Source: Warburgia ugandensis (lineage: Eukaryota > Streptophyta > Magnoliopsida > Canellales > Canellaceae). From it: a stretch of DNA of 64,000 bases. Both the position numbers and the translations under genes were made by a program. The number at the start of each line of letters is the position of its first letter. Position 1 is the stretch's first letter. A model generated the notes under the pieces. That model worked only from the letters and a program-made list of their open reading frames with translations. It had not been told where the DNA came from and did not search any database. Location: NCBI GenBank assembly GCA_035236585.1, contig CP141126.1, positions 15,327,001-15,391,000 on the forward strand. Direction: 5' to 3'. Positions 47,701 through 60,458 of this stretch are shown in pieces.

Positions 47701-50700
47701 AGCCAATAATGTACTTTTCATTTAAATTCTCAGTCATTCTCATTATGTCTTCGTACACATGTAAAGCCATGTTCATGTGGAGGATTACCAGTTTGGGTGC
47801 GATATTGGTTACTGCAAAAAGAACATCAGCTAAAATAACGTGATTTTCTTAGATAAAATCCTGCATGACATCACAATTTTAGAGAATCCTATACCATGCT
47901 TAGTGGAAATAATAGAAAACCCACCCGGCTTGCTAGGAGATTCTTCTGAAAATTGTGGAGGATTGTAAGGACGACATGCTGCAACTAAAATCATGAGAAG
48001 TATAGCAAGGGAGCCCAAAGCAATTGCAAGAATTGCAGCTTTAGAGATTGGCGCTGCATAAACAAAGTTCCGGAGAAGTAAAATCAGAGGTTTTATCTCT
48101 GAACTGAAGTTTTTGTAAAATGACTACAAAGATATGATGAAATGACTAGTTTTTCCTCAATAAAATGCAGTACGCAGCAGATTTGAAGACAAATGTTTAT
48201 ATGACTTTTTTACACTACCAGTGACTAGGTTTCTAAGCGAAGAGCTGCTTTTGCACCATAACTTGAAACCATTTTCCATGAAACCACAGTTGGACGTTAG
48301 TTATATTATAAAAGTGAGCTTGTGGCTGTATGATCTGGTAACTAAAATATCCTAGTATTAAGTTGTAAAACTAGTAGAAAACAGTCGATTTTACCTCTCT
48401 CAGGTGAATGAGATGTATGGCATGAAGAACTGAACCAATAGCTACAAAGGCCAGGATTCCCTAAGAAGCTGCATTCAACACAGTCCAATGATCAATCAAG
48501 GTACTGAGAAAATGATTAAGATATTACAGACACCATACACATGATGGAAGGCAAATCTATGTCAAAACTTACTGGTTTCTTAACCAATCAGTTCTTTGGA
48601 TTCAAGTAGCTAACCATGAAATTGCCTAGCGAACATGGGCATATTGCATTCAACGTTAAAGTTTTCTACTAAGTCTGATAAGTAGAATAATCTCCAGCAT
48701 TCTCACCTATCTTGAGAGAACCTTGAGAAGTTGTTGCCCCTGGGAATATCACCAGCTAGATTGTTGTAAGATAAATTTCTGGTTACATACAGCAAATTCC
48801 ATTGTAAGCAATATTTTCCAACTATTGTACAATGAAGTAGTCATACAAGATATCACTATGGCAAAGTGCACTTACAGGACAGTCAGACTGAGGCAGTTGA
48901 CCAATGAGAGTACTTCCCCTGTTAAATTATTATTTTCTAGTCTCCTGCCAAAACGTAACATTAAAGCTTGTGAAAAGTTGGTGTCGGCAAATCCAAACTG
49001 AGCAAACAAAATAGTAACAGTGGGAGCTCGGTAGGTCAAGCTTTCTTCATTACAAAATGATAAAAGAACCATAGCTGAAGGTTCAGGCACTAAGGTGACC
49101 CCATCTGCATTGCAACAACATGAACTTACAGCGAATACAGATTTTGGAGCTGACCAAGTTCCTCAGGAATAGAGCCTGATAGGTGATTATTTGACAAATC
49201 TCTACAAAGAACAATAACCAATAGCTTATGATTGGTATTAGCAAAAGCATTATGCCAGATCAGTATCAACACTGTTAGTTCTCACATTCGGTGAGAAATT
49301 ACTTACATATCCATGATGCTTCTCAGATTTCCAAATTCTGCTGGGATGTATCCAACTAGATGATTTTTGCTTACATTTCTAAAAAGAACACAAATTATAT
49401 CAACAAAATGAAGCCTTTATAGGCCAAGAGGAATCAACTCAATAAAACTTACAGTTTCAGAAGATGCTCCAGGTCACCAATAGAATCAGGGATGGAACCA
49501 CCGATCCTGTTATCTGATATGTCCCTGAAGAAAAACTCAAATTTTAGCAGAAGGTAATTAAAGCACCTAAAATTTGTTGAGATGCTCACACTCACAGAGT
49601 ATCTAAGTTACCAACTCTGGAGAGCTCGATAGGTATTGCACCCCTGAGATGGTTTGATGACAAGTTCCTGGGTAAAGCAATGAAAAAAGGTCACCGAAGT
49701 TGGGAGTAAGCTTGTGTCCACAATTCATAAGTAGACTAACCAAACCCAGAAAAGCAAAATATCAGTTGCATAATAAAAAAAATTTGGGCCAATTTGAAAA
49801 CCAAACCAGGAAAACAATACAATAGAATGTTGCATATGATAATGCTAGCAGAGCATCACCCAAGCAGAAGTTATATTTCATGCCAAATATAATGGATTAC
49901 ATCAGACACACTTAAACAACTGCCCTTCAGGTTTAATAAAACAATAATTTTGCATTGCATAAGGGCTTACAAATGTGCCAAGCTCTCAAGTCTTTCAAAT
50001 GCCCACGGGATAGTCCCATTCAACCTATTGCCATGCACATTGCTGTGACCAAATGAATGTATCAATAAGAACTTCAAATGCATAAACAACAATGCTAATC
50101 ATCAAACAAAGGCTCAATGCTTACAGGCTATTGAGATTGACACACGAGCTCAGATTTTCAGGTATTGGCCCCTCAAGATTGTTGTTAGCAACATTCCTGC
50201 AAGACTATGCTTTAGTAAATTACTCGACTAAGAAACTCAAGGGCCTTGAGCAGATGAATGAAACACTGTTCTGGCTAAGTGAAACAACTCCAAGGGCTCC
50301 AAAGATTACAGGTCAAACAAGTCAGTGAGCCTCCCAAGCTCAGGTGGAATATGCCCAGTGAGCTGATTATCATTCAATTCCCTGAACAAGAGTTAATGTA
50401 TCAGCACCATAATAGCACAGCCCATGCTATATTCAAACGAGGAAAATGACATATTGCTCCTTACAGATAGTGAAGTTTTGTCATGTTCCCTAGATCTGGG
50501 GGAATTGAACCCGTTAGCTTATTACCATGCAAGTACCTATGCAAGGATAGACGCCATCAAGACAATAAGTAATGTCCAGATACTGGTAAGTTAGAAGTAA
50601 TTAAGCGATGTTGCAGCATCATTTGAAATTTGAATTAAAAAAGACAGAGAGAAAATATACTGTAGCCTTTTTCACCCAAAGCACTGATTACGAAAGACAG

Positions 50701-53700
50701 AGACCATAAACTTACAGTTTTTCTGTGTATGTCAAGTTGCCCAATATTGGAGGAATAGGCCCAGTTAGGTGGTTGCAACTCAGATCTCTACATTAAGAAA
50801 AATAACATGAATTCAAATCCCTATCTCCAAAGAATCCATAATAGAGCAGGCCCTGAAAAAGCTTTGCACTATCTGCTAGTGCTTGAGAACTCATTTAGGA
50901 AGTTCAAAATGCATATCTTCATTCATGATTTTGAGACATTTCCACAGGCTAAAAAAAGGGCAGCCCCGGTGCACGAAGCTCCCGCCTATGCGCGGTCCGG
51001 GGAAGGGACGGGCCACAATGGCCTAGAGTAGGCAGCCTTACCTTGCATTTTCGCAAGAGGCTGATTCCACGCCTTGAGCCCATGACCTCAAGGTCACACG
51101 ATGACAACTTTTACCATTGCGCCAAGGCTCCCCTTCTTTTCACAGGCTAAGCACAATATATAATTATCCAGATTCACACGTAGTAAATTTATGGTGCTTA
51201 CAGCACAGCAAGTGCCTGCATCAGACCAATCACTGGTGGTATTGGACCAGAAAGCCGGTTTCCTTGCAAGGACCTGGTATCCAAAAAATATTCACAATTT
51301 TAGTCTCCAAACACGTGTAGTTAAGAGTCAAAGAGTTCCACTAGAACATTAAGATGCTATAAGCAGAGATCAACTTACAGGGTAGCTACTTGGAGAAACC
51401 CAATGTTGAATGGTATCTCTCCTGTCAGCTGATTGTAAGACAAGTCCCTACAAATTGGAGAAAAATACAAAACATTAAGCATTCCTTGTTTCTCTAAGCT
51501 GAAAAGGTTATCTCTACAGAGGTAGACAATATACGTACAAAACCTGGAAACCGGTGCAATTGCCAATGTTCCGAGGAATGCTCCCAGTTAAGCTGTTGTT
51601 TCTTACATCACTGCAGAAGGTGGTGAGTGGGGAACAAGGGAATTATCAACAAATCACAAATAGGCTGGATTAATTGAATATTGGAATGAGAGAGAATGAG
51701 AACTCACAAATACCACAACCCAGTCAACTGGCACATATCAGGAGATAGGGTCCCTACCAAATTGTTACCACGCAGTCCCCTGCATTGATAATGCTTGTTT
51801 AGAAGTAATTCCGGTTTGTGCATGCAATGCAGATGCAATTCTACCCTATAGGAGAAACAAAGTTGGACAATACAAAACCGAAAAGACAGTGCAAAAATAC
51901 GCAAGTCCTGATGCTCACAAATATTGAAGGACTTCATTCCAGAAAATAAGCCTGGGTATGTCACCACTGAGTTTGTTTTGGGCCAGGTCCCTGCGTCGGT
52001 TTTTCACATGTCAGAAGCAATGTGCCTTTAAGTAAAAGTAATAGAATAGGGTAAAAGATAAAAGAAAGACTTACAATATTTTCAAGTTTGGAATTTGAGA
52101 CAAGGTTGATGGAATAGGCCCCATTAACTGATTGTTCTTCAATATCCTTGAAAAAAAAAGAAAAAAAGACCAACAGTGTTTTCAAAAAATATATTTGTGA
52201 ATGATAAAGAGAAAAGGCAGTGGATGATACTAGACTAAAATTGGCATTCTCTTTATTTGCAAATTGAAGGGCATCTTACAGTGATTCTAGTTGCTTCAAC
52301 TTTGAAACTGAAAATGGTATATCCCCATAAATTTCATTGAAGGAAAAATCCCTGGGACATCAGCCAAAAGAGTGAAAATCATTAGGGAGTGAATTCATTG
52401 CTCTAAGCCTTGTAGTACCAATAGGGAAAGAACAAGTAGAATCAACCAAGTTCTACTATGAGGAAGTAAAATGCACAAGCACCACAGCTTGAAGGTCGGC
52501 AGCCAATAGACAACATGACATTACAATCTGCATAAGACTTACAGAGTTTTCAATAATGAACAATCACCGATCTCATCTGGGATCTGCCCTGAGAGCTTGT
52601 TCCCCCTTAGGTCCCTGCTTGATGAGTTGCCATCAAGGAAAAGAAAAAAATTTGTTTCAGTTAGCATACAATTTATTAATGACAGTATCCACACTGTCCA
52701 TGTATGCATTCTTTGCTCAATTAAAGTAGGACAGACAAATTCATAAATGCCAAAAATTAAATCAGAGGTATCAAAGAAGCATACACAGAAAGTAGCCCTT
52801 TTAGATCTCCGATAGCAGGTGAGATCTCACCATCAAGGTTTAGACCTGACAGATTACTGCAATGAACAAAGTAGTCCTAGTTAAACACAAGTGATATTAA
52901 CACTGAAGAAGATACAGGGGTGCCGTCACAAAGCATATTTAATTGAGAAAACTATAAAGCTTTATTCACCAAAGGCAGCAAAATGGAATAAATAAGATCT
53001 TACAGTGCAATGACGTTGAATGTCAGATTATCACAAGTGACCCCCCTCCACGAACAATAGTCTGAAGAGGCAGCGTCTATCCAATCATACAATACATTAT
53101 CAACATCTCGAAATGACTTCTTGATCTCCAATAGGGTCACTCCTAGAATTGGACACAGACAGATATTCATAAATTAATTGCAATCTCAAGTATCACTAAG
53201 TAATACAAACTTGAAACTCAATTAAGACATCAATGCAGGCCAATCAGAGTTAACTGCTTTTGGATGTCTAGATTGATTCTTGCATCATTCACCCCATCAT
53301 ATCCAACCCCCAACCCCTAACGGGTGCCTTTGAGGGGCGGGCTAGGAGTAATGCAGCCTTTAATATCAGAAGGGCTTTCAGCGAGTGGGGTGGAAGGGAA
53401 AAGAGCCCATCAGTTTGTACGACTTCAAGATCATTTCTACAGTGAGTTTAATATCTAGTTGAATGAGTTGTAAGCACTCCAACTATGATTTCTAGGTTAT
53501 GAACAAAATTAGTCAGTTCCTTGACTCCCTCTCGGTTATGATTGAGTAAAGCCAACAACTTTGAGAGAGAGAGAGAGAGTGTGCGGTGGAAGTTCTACAG
53601 AGTCAACCAAGATTATTACCCCTTCAATAGCACGAAAAGAGAAGGTCCAGAAAAGAAAGAAAAATAGAAAGGTTCACAGTTTCTTACATTTGCAACACCT

Positions 53701-54631
53701 CCCAACATACCCATTGCTAAGGAAGAAAACACGAATTCATTCTTAAAACATCTAGTTAACACCCAAAACTTTCAAAAAAAAAGTTGAGAAATGCTATGTA
53801 GAATGAAAAGAGATTCGTTCAAAAATAATTAAAAAAAAAAGAAGAAGGAAAAACAACAAATAACAAAGTTAACCAAAGTTGTTTTTCAAACATTTGCAAG
53901 TCGTCCGCATATAAAGGACTTTGCTCTTAAAAGATGCAGCTAACACTCAATAAGAACAAAAAATACATATACTAGATTTACCAATCATAAGAGACTAACA
54001 GAAACGCAGATTCTGGAGTGCAGACACCCAAACTAAGCAAAATAGTTTAAGAAAGCTCCAAGAGGAGCTACAGATGCTTACAAATTTAAACCAGACCCTA
54101 CATCCAAGAAGAAGCTAAAAAGAGCCAGAGGAAGAACAAAATAAGGAACATAAAAAATAAAATTAATCAAAATAAAACAATCTGCCGGCAAGAAGTACAA
54201 AGAAATTTTTAAAGAAAATATTAATAATCATGCAGTTGGTTAGGGAAACACTCTACAGTCAAATGTCTCAACTAACAAACCAACAAATAAAGAGAAGAAA
54301 ATATAGGAAACGAAGTCAAATCCAACAATAATCGCAAGATGCAGCAACATTATGCAAAAAGAAACCGGCAAAAGCTCCTTTGAAACAGCGAACAGGCAAA
54401 AACAACACTAAACGACATCGACCAGCAAATCCATCCCAGCATTTCAAACTAAAACCGGAAACACCAAAACCTACAAAGAAAACTAAAATGTATCGAATGC
54501 GAAACACGTTTCAAGAAACACTCACCGTCATCAGAATCGGCAAGATCGAAGATGAGAGCAGCGAGAAAGAAGAGCAGAAGTAACACCCGAGCAAATCCAT
54601 CACTCCACTGAGTTCTTCGACAAATTGCCAT
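44705..54631 (-). CDS. ER: ERECTA leucine-rich-repeat receptor kinase
   Basis: I read 27 coding exons, all with matching phases, giving 987 residues. Exon 1 is 54526-54631 and exon 2 is 53004-53142. Exons 3-22 are LRR exons of 72 bp (exons 10 and 21 are 69 bp), lying from 52785-52856 down to 48707-48778. They are followed by 48395-48468, 47925-48053, 47464-47811, 46719-47089 and 44705-45067. The protein has a signal peptide ([12 protein letters not shown]), an N-cap with CSWRGVTC, about 20 LRRs, a membrane span at about 590-611, and a kinase with G-loop G664-C-G, catalytic Lys in VAIK (K685), HRD (780-782) and DFG (800-802). The tail ends [10 protein letters not shown] with VDEY-like YIDEY, which fits ERECTA rather than ERL1/ERL2. 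Its role in the family is as plasma-membrane receptor for EPF/EPFL peptides, with TMM and SERK partners, in stomatal patterning and shoot growth. All catalytic residues are present and no lesion is seen. Two introns carry SINEs. Confidence 0.96.
45580..46370. repeat. Direct repeat pair in ERECTA intron 26
   Basis: About 105 bases at 45580-45690 (CTCACTCATTGGATAACTTT ... GGATGGTTAGGAAACTGA) recur at about 46260-46370 with around 85-90% identity by eye. A shorter phrase GAAATGCTGTTC also repeats at 46198 and 46376. Confidence 0.85.
46485..46656 (-). mobile_element. Au-like SINE in ERECTA intron 26, with 16-bp target duplication
   Basis: It lies in the sense direction of ERECTA. Flanked by TAACTTTTAACAATAT (46469-46484) and TAACTTTCAACAATAT (46657-46672). 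The B-box complement CTCGAGCCC and the head complement CGTTGCACCAAAGC are clear; the central part has a deletion. Confidence 0.94.
50953..51140 (-). mobile_element. Au-like SINE in ERECTA intron 11, with 10-bp target duplication
   Basis: Near-consensus copy in the ERECTA sense direction, between the exons at 50716-50787 and 51202-51273. Flanked by CACAGGCTAA at 50943-50952 and 51141-51150. It ends only about 60 bases from the exon 11 end, yet the exon and its splice site are intact. Confidence 0.96.
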
Positions 54632-55230
54632 CACAACCACTGCAACAAAACCGCTTCTCTTCTCGGGGAATAAACGCAGCTAGTCAGATATTACGAGTCT
54701 AAGAGAGCTCGGAATCTCTTCCCGCCTCTTTCACCGACATGGAAATAGCAGTGGAGAAGGAGAGATTTGACGAGAATCACGACGGAGCGAGCAGGAGCAG
54801 CCGTTCCATCACATCTCGTTCTTGCTGGCGCGTCTCTAAAAAGATGGCAGCTGCTGCAGCAGCAGCTACAGGAGTAGTACACTTTCTCTCTCCTTCCTGT
54901 TATCGTGTGAGAAGAAAAAGAGAGAGAAAATGTGAGGAGAGGAGTGTGGTTGCAGGTTGTGATGCAGAGGTGGCAGAGAGGGTTTTAACTTTACCTTGGA
55001 AATAATTCTCTCCATCTTCCTCCGCCATTACTCTCTCGCTCTCTCTCCTGCCTGTTTTCTTTGTTTCTCTCTCTTCTGCAACATGCAGCAGCAGCAGCAG
55101 CAGCAGCAGCAGAGCTACCAAGTACTAGTAGTCCTTTTCAGGGTGACAAACGGCCAGCGAAAGAGGGTGAAATTTTTTATGGGCCCGCGTTCTACCGACC
55201 CGCTTTTAGCCGCGTCAATTCCCGATTAAT
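54632..55230 (-). promoter_or_regulatory. ERECTA 5' leader and proximal promoter
   Basis: The ATG at 54631 is preceded by a CT/GA-rich region and a GCAGCAGCAGC-type stretch at 54847-54868. A longer CAG run lies at 55084-55112. An in-frame GTG codon upstream is not a credible start. No TATA box is clear. Confidence 0.4.
55084..55112. repeat. (CAG)n trinucleotide run
   Basis: Nine or so CAG units lie about 450 bases upstream of the ERECTA start codon; they are probably length-variable. Confidence 0.9.
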
Positions 55231-57857
55231 CGTCCCTCACCCTCACCGTACAAGGTCTACGGAAAGAAAGCTGGGTCCCACAGGATGCAGCAAATCCTTG
55301 TTCCTACTGGGGCCACTCAATGTGGTGGTCAATCCAGACTATCTCAGCCGTTAAGTGATCAGTTTCCCGATTAGTTAGTGGCTGTGGTCCCTGTCGATTG
55401 CTTCGTCGTAGGTTCGAAACTGCTTGGGGGATCCGATTAACGCCAAGTGCTGTGTTTTTTGCGCCCACGGCGATAACGTTTTGTATACTTAATTCATTCA
55501 TCAAGGTTGGATGGCTTAGATACGTTAGTATTCAAATTTTATACCTGTGGGATACTTTTAACTTAGGTTTTTTTAGTCTGAAATTACGATAAATTTATTT
55601 TTATTAATTTGTTAAAGACATAAATAAGTTATTGGATCATTCAAATGCATTAATTTTTAATGTATTCTTAATTTTTATACGCCAACATGATTAACAGCAT
55701 ATTTACTTTTCCAGTTGCTAACGACAGGATTCTTTGATTAATGGGAGAAAATTTTTGAAGCTGGTGTTGAACCTTTATCAATATGATAGTTTGGTGATAA
55801 GCAAAAACAAGGGCAGCTTGAGGCACGAAGCTCCCGCCTATGCAGGATTCAAGGAAAGGATAGACTACAAGGATTTATGGTATGCAGTCTTATCTTACAT
55901 TTTTGCTAGAGACTATTTTTACATCTTAAATGCGTGACTTCAAAATCACACAACGATAACTTGTACCATTGCACCAAGGCTATCCTTCTTTATTTCACTC
56001 GTTATATTAGAAAATTGATATTTCTTTCTTAAAAAGTTTTCCTAACTTAAACCCTAATTGTTTTTGTAATAAAACCCTACTGTTAGAGAGTAAATAAAAT
56101 TACTCGCACCCTTCCGTCTCTCTTTCTTATTGTTGTAATTCGTATGCAAGGCTCTTTCAATGAAACCACGAAACCATTTTATTCTATACGAAATTTCGTC
56201 CGTCGAACCATCCTAACCGTTAGATCCCAGTCGTACAACGAGATTTGCAAAGACAACCTTATGCCTCCCCGCGGCAACCAAATGGGCCATTTCGAAGACT
56301 AAAAATCGGCAGTGGCTGTAACCAAAGCACGGCTCTGGCAAGTGGCCTACGTCTCAGCTTTTAACCTCCGGAACTGCTTTTCCTTACCTCGGGAAGGTAA
56401 TTTGTCTTATCTCCTGCTGCCTGTGTGGGTCCCGCACGCCGTACCGACGGCGGCACGACGCCGTTAACGTCCCCTTCCACCTCTCCTCTCGCTCTTGCAT
56501 GGTTAAAACGCCGTCAATCGTATGTTTCCCGGTACACGCGCCGATCAAACCATGCTTCCTTGCCAAGGAGCACGTCTTCTAACTACCAACCAATAACGAG
56601 GTGCCACCTGGCACTCGTACGTAGAACGCATTTTGTTTATCTCGCTGCTCCCTCGTAGCAACACAAACGCTTTCGCCAATTTCCTAACATGATCTAGGCC
56701 GTTGGTAACACGGGGAAGACTCGGCAATTAGATGATCTTAATTATCAAAGCTGATGGGCGCTCCTCTATTTTGATAATGGCACTCCTTTTTTAATTCAGA
56801 TTCAAATTGGTAGAAACGAGAAGCGGATGACATCACCGAGGTGGGTTCTCTTACCCAAAATCGAAGCATCCTTTTCCGATCCGTTGTCGTTGTCATTTTA
56901 CTTCGTCAAACATGCTCCGTATTATCGATGGACCGGAAATAATATCTATAGATATCCCACGCCCGTTTTGATACCTGCACTCCTTTTTCTTCCTTCTTTG
57001 AGACTCCTCATGCAGAAAGACGAGTCCATCAGCCTGCTCGAAGAGGAAATGAAATCTCTTTCCCCTCTTTTCAGCACTCCACCCCCTTCTTTATCCTTTT
57101 TTAGGGTAGCTTCTTTTTCCAGAAACGACAAATAAACGGGGGTGAAAAGGGAGGACGAGGGGCAGAATTCTTCGTTATTTGAGGGAAAGAAGTTAAAATC
57201 TCGTTACTTCTCTGTCTACCACGTGTCAGTTGATGGGTTGGTCGTAGCGGGGAAGTGATGAGGTGGCAGTATAAATGTAAAGTGGGGCCGGATCACATGC
57301 AACGCGTTCGTAATGAAAATGCTTCCAACAGCCATTGTCGTAAATCACGTGCCTATTAATGGGAATATTTAAGGTATTTCTTTTTTAATATTGAAAAATA
57401 TACAGCCCAGAAGATCTGCTTCAAAAGGAAAAATAATAAAGAAAATAATTATTTATAATAAAAAAGGGTAATTAATAATCTCGTGTAGAGAGGAGGATAC
57501 GGGAATGGGGATTAGAGCTGGAAAGGGGTCTCGTTGGAATCCCCCATGCAGTCACTTACCTTAAAATGTGGGCCGATTGAGATAAATTAGCTTGACAGGA
57601 TGATCTGTCGGACGCAGTCGTACGCTGCTGTCAATCAACGGTCGGATCGTGATTGTAAGCCGAAAATTCTGGCGGACCCTGCATTTCATCGCTACGGGCG
57701 ATTAGGTAGGATAAGCCCATCCTTGTTACCCGATTAATCTGACAGATTATCAAATTAATGGACGGGGGCATGATGCAATTGGAATATATAGCAAGTACAA
57801 GTGGGACCCACCAATTGAGAGATCATATAATTTATCCGGTAGAGGTTGCCACGGAAC
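55231..57857. other. Intergenic upstream of ERECTA
   Basis: No gene is supported. The region has an unusually GC-rich patch (56380-56560) and a G-box-like CCACGTGTCA at about 57220. The 102-residue ORF at 56827-57135 has no recognisable domain and overlaps an antisense ORF. Confidence 0.4.
55808..55988 (-). mobile_element. Au-like SINE, diverged
   Basis: Full-length minus-strand copy with CACGAAGCTCCCGCCTATGC, an altered body and head complement CCATTGCACCAAGGCT. The many C-to-T and G-to-A differences suggest old age and methylation decay. Confidence 0.9.
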
Positions 57858-58666
57858 TAAGCCTGGCAATTCGGGTTGGCGGGTCGTGTTTGTGTCCACA
57901 CGGACACGACACGCTTCGAGTTTAGATTGACACGAACACGACCCACATAATAATCGTGTCAAAAATCCGTAACCTGAACACGACACGATTATTAAACGAG
58001 TCAACACGACACGACTCGTATAACACGATAAAATAAATAATATAGTAATATAGGACGGTTTCAGAAGAACCGTCCTATATTACTGCTCTAATATAAAAAT
58101 TATGGGGTGACAAAAGATAAATTCAAACTACATAGGTCTATTATTGCAGGGACACTTAATTAGGCGGAGGTATAACTTTATACAAAAGATATTGAGAACC
58201 GTCCTACTCGTTACTCAATCCATAAACTACCTATATTACATGTTACATTATAATAAAGGACGGTTCCAAAGAAACCGTCCTATATTACAGTTATAGTATA
58301 TGACGGTTCCAGAGCAACCGTCCTATATTACATGTTACAATATACTTGTATAGGAGAATGTTCTCTATTACATGTTATATAGATGAACTGTCCTATATTA
58401 CATATCATATTGTAATATAAGACGGTTCCAAATGAACTGTCCTATATTACTGTTAGTTGTTAGTTCATGATAAATAAATAGGTCGCGTGTCAAACAGGTC
58501 AACACGATGGGTCATGTTGATTGACCCGAACATGACACGATTTTTGGCGTGTCGTTTCGGGTTGACCCGAAAATGACACGAACACGATAAGACTCGACCC
58601 TAACCCGCTAAATTCATGTCGGGTTCGTGTCGTGTTATCGTGTCGTGTCATATTTTGCCACCCCTA
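57858..58666. mobile_element. hAT-type MITE (copy 2) with perfect 8-bp target duplication
   Basis: The termini are inverted: TAAGCCTGGCAA at the left and the complement of TAGGGGTGGCAA at the right. Identical CACGGAAC lies at 57850-57857 and 58667-58674; an 8-bp duplication is the hAT signature. Subterminal GACACGA and GGGTTGACCCGAA words match copy 1. Inside are several hairpins built on GGACGGTT/AACCGTCC, including a perfect 17-bp stem with a 7-nt loop at 58044-58084. There is no transposase, so an autonomous hAT would be needed for movement. Confidence 0.93.
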
Positions 58667-58911
58667 CACGGAACAGTACACTGAACAAAACAAAGTGTCT
58701 ATTTTCTATCCGTCCTTCAAAGCTAGAGGTTTCAATGTTCAATGGGGTCCAAATAGAAGGGCTTGGACCTACTAGATGGAGGGTCTGGATCAATCAAATA
58801 AATGGGCCCTATTTATACCCACTCTTGCTTGTTTATCGAATTCTCTTATTGTAATAGCTTTGGTATTAATCTTAGCTAGTTGTTTGACTGTTTTCCATCT
58901 ACATTATAACC

Positions 58912-59096
58912 TTTTTGAAGGGGAGCCTTGGCGTAATAGTAAAAGTTGTCGTTGTGTGACTTTGAAGTCATGGGTTCAAAGCGTGAAAACAGCCTTTTGC
59001 AAAATACAAGGTAAGATTGTGTATTTTAGGCTCTTGTGGTCCGCCCCTTTCTCGAACCATCCATAGGCGGGAGTTTCGTGCACCAAGCCTACCCTT
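58912..59096 (+). mobile_element. Au-like SINE with 10-bp target duplication
   Basis: Full length (GGGAGCCTTGGCGTAATAGT head). Flanked by CATTATAACC at 58902-58911 and 59097-59106. Confidence 0.95.
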
Positions 59097-59106
59097 CATT
59101 ATAACC

Positions 59107-59809
59107 ATCTTAAATTAATAGCTTTAACGTTGAAGGTTTATTGTTGATTTAGAACATTTTTATTTTATTAAATATTTTTTTTATATTAATATGCTTTCTT
59201 ATCATTTTTATTAATTTAGTGGACTTTTGTGTCTTTTCTACTTTTTTTAAAAATATTTTCTCTCTTTAACAACCACAAAAGGTGTCTCTTTTTAACCTAA
59301 AGTCTCTCTTGCCTTTACTTTTTATTTTTCTGACACCTTTTCAATTTTATCTCTAATAGATAAACAAATATCTCTTTTGGTCTAATTTTCTCTCCAATAA
59401 AATGTGAATTGTCTTTGTCTATCCCTTATTTTTCTATAGTCTCTCTCTGTCTTCAAACTTGAAAATATTATTTCATGTAATCAATAGCCCTTTAAAAAAT
59501 TTCAAAATTTTATTCTTTTATTTGTTTAGCAAATTTATTAATTTACAAAATTAGACCAACTTGGAATAGGACACTTTGTATCAGCGTAGTAAAATAGTGA
59601 ATTTATTGAATATTATTTTAAAGGGGCTTTGCTATATTGCACTTGTTGACAAGGTTACTATATTTGCCTTGGCAATTGGGAAGTCATTAACTGTTAGTAC
59701 TTGACTTTGAGCTTGGGATAAGGTTATCCCAATTAAGAGTGTTGTTTAATGAATGATTGTTTGCTTGGTTGGTTGGCAAGAAATGGACAGAAATTAATTT
59801 TTATAGAAG
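59107..59809. other. AT-rich spacer
   Basis: Nothing recognised. Confidence 0.4.
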
Positions 59810-59825
59810 AAGGAATTCTTCATGA

Positions 59826-60006
59826 GAAGGGGAGCCGTGGTGCAAAGGGAAAGGTTGTCGTCATGTGACCTTGAGGTCACGGGTTTAAGATGTGAAATCA
59901 GCCTCTTGCAAAATGCAAGGCAAGCTGCCTACTATAGGCTCTTGTTGGTCCATCCCTTCCCTAGAGCTTGCATAGACGGCTTCATGCACCGGGGATGCGC
60001 TTTTTT
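59826..60006 (+). mobile_element. Au-like SINE with perfect 16-bp target duplication
   Basis: Full-length copy with a few deletions in the body. Flanked by identical AAGGAATTCTTCATGA at 59810-59825 and 60007-60022. Confidence 0.96.
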
Positions 60007-60137
60007 AAGGAATTCTTCATGAAAACTGTTATACAGCTTCAAATTGAAATATGCCAAAGATTCAAAATTATTTCATGGCTTAAACCTTTTTTTTTTTTTT
60101 TGACACAATTCAATTTCAAACCATAAAAATACTTCCC

Positions 60138-60458
60138 ATGGAGACAGTAAAAGGAAGCAACTATCAGAGCCATGAATGGCACAAAGAGGAATTGGTTGAG
60201 CAGATCAAACACTGTTTGTATGGAAGATCACCTACGACCCACTTATTGCTGGTTGATGCGCTCTTAATTCTTCTCACAGTAATCCGGCACATCCAAATCC
60301 CAGGGTCTCATCCTAACTATGCTGAGTTGCTCAGCTCACACCACTGTCTGCAACTGGCTAATTGCCTTAAACTGTGCACTCTCATTATTCAGGACTGTTC
60401 TTCATTAGTCACCCAAGCTTTCCATACTCCTCACATGGAACTAGAGTGGATCCTGTAA
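60138..60458 (+). CDS. Unrecognised 106-residue ORF
   Basis: Starts METVKGSNYQSHEWHKEELV and contains a hydrophobic segment THLLLVDALLILLTVIRHIQ followed by a Leu/Cys-rich stretch. Codon use does not look random, but I recognise no family. It might be a relic of a longer gene, an isolated exon or chance. There is no supporting neighbour, and a SINE lies just upstream. Confidence 0.25.
   Translation: METVKGSNYQSHEWHKEELVEQIKHCLYGRSPTTHLLLVDALLILLTVIRHIQIPGSHPNYAELLSSHHCLQLANCLKLCTLIIQDCSSLVTQAFHTPHMELEWIL

Noticed and set aside
56827-57135. 102-residue ORF upstream of ERECTA
   Set aside because: No recognisable domain; overlapped by an antisense ORF and preceded by promoter-like sequence.
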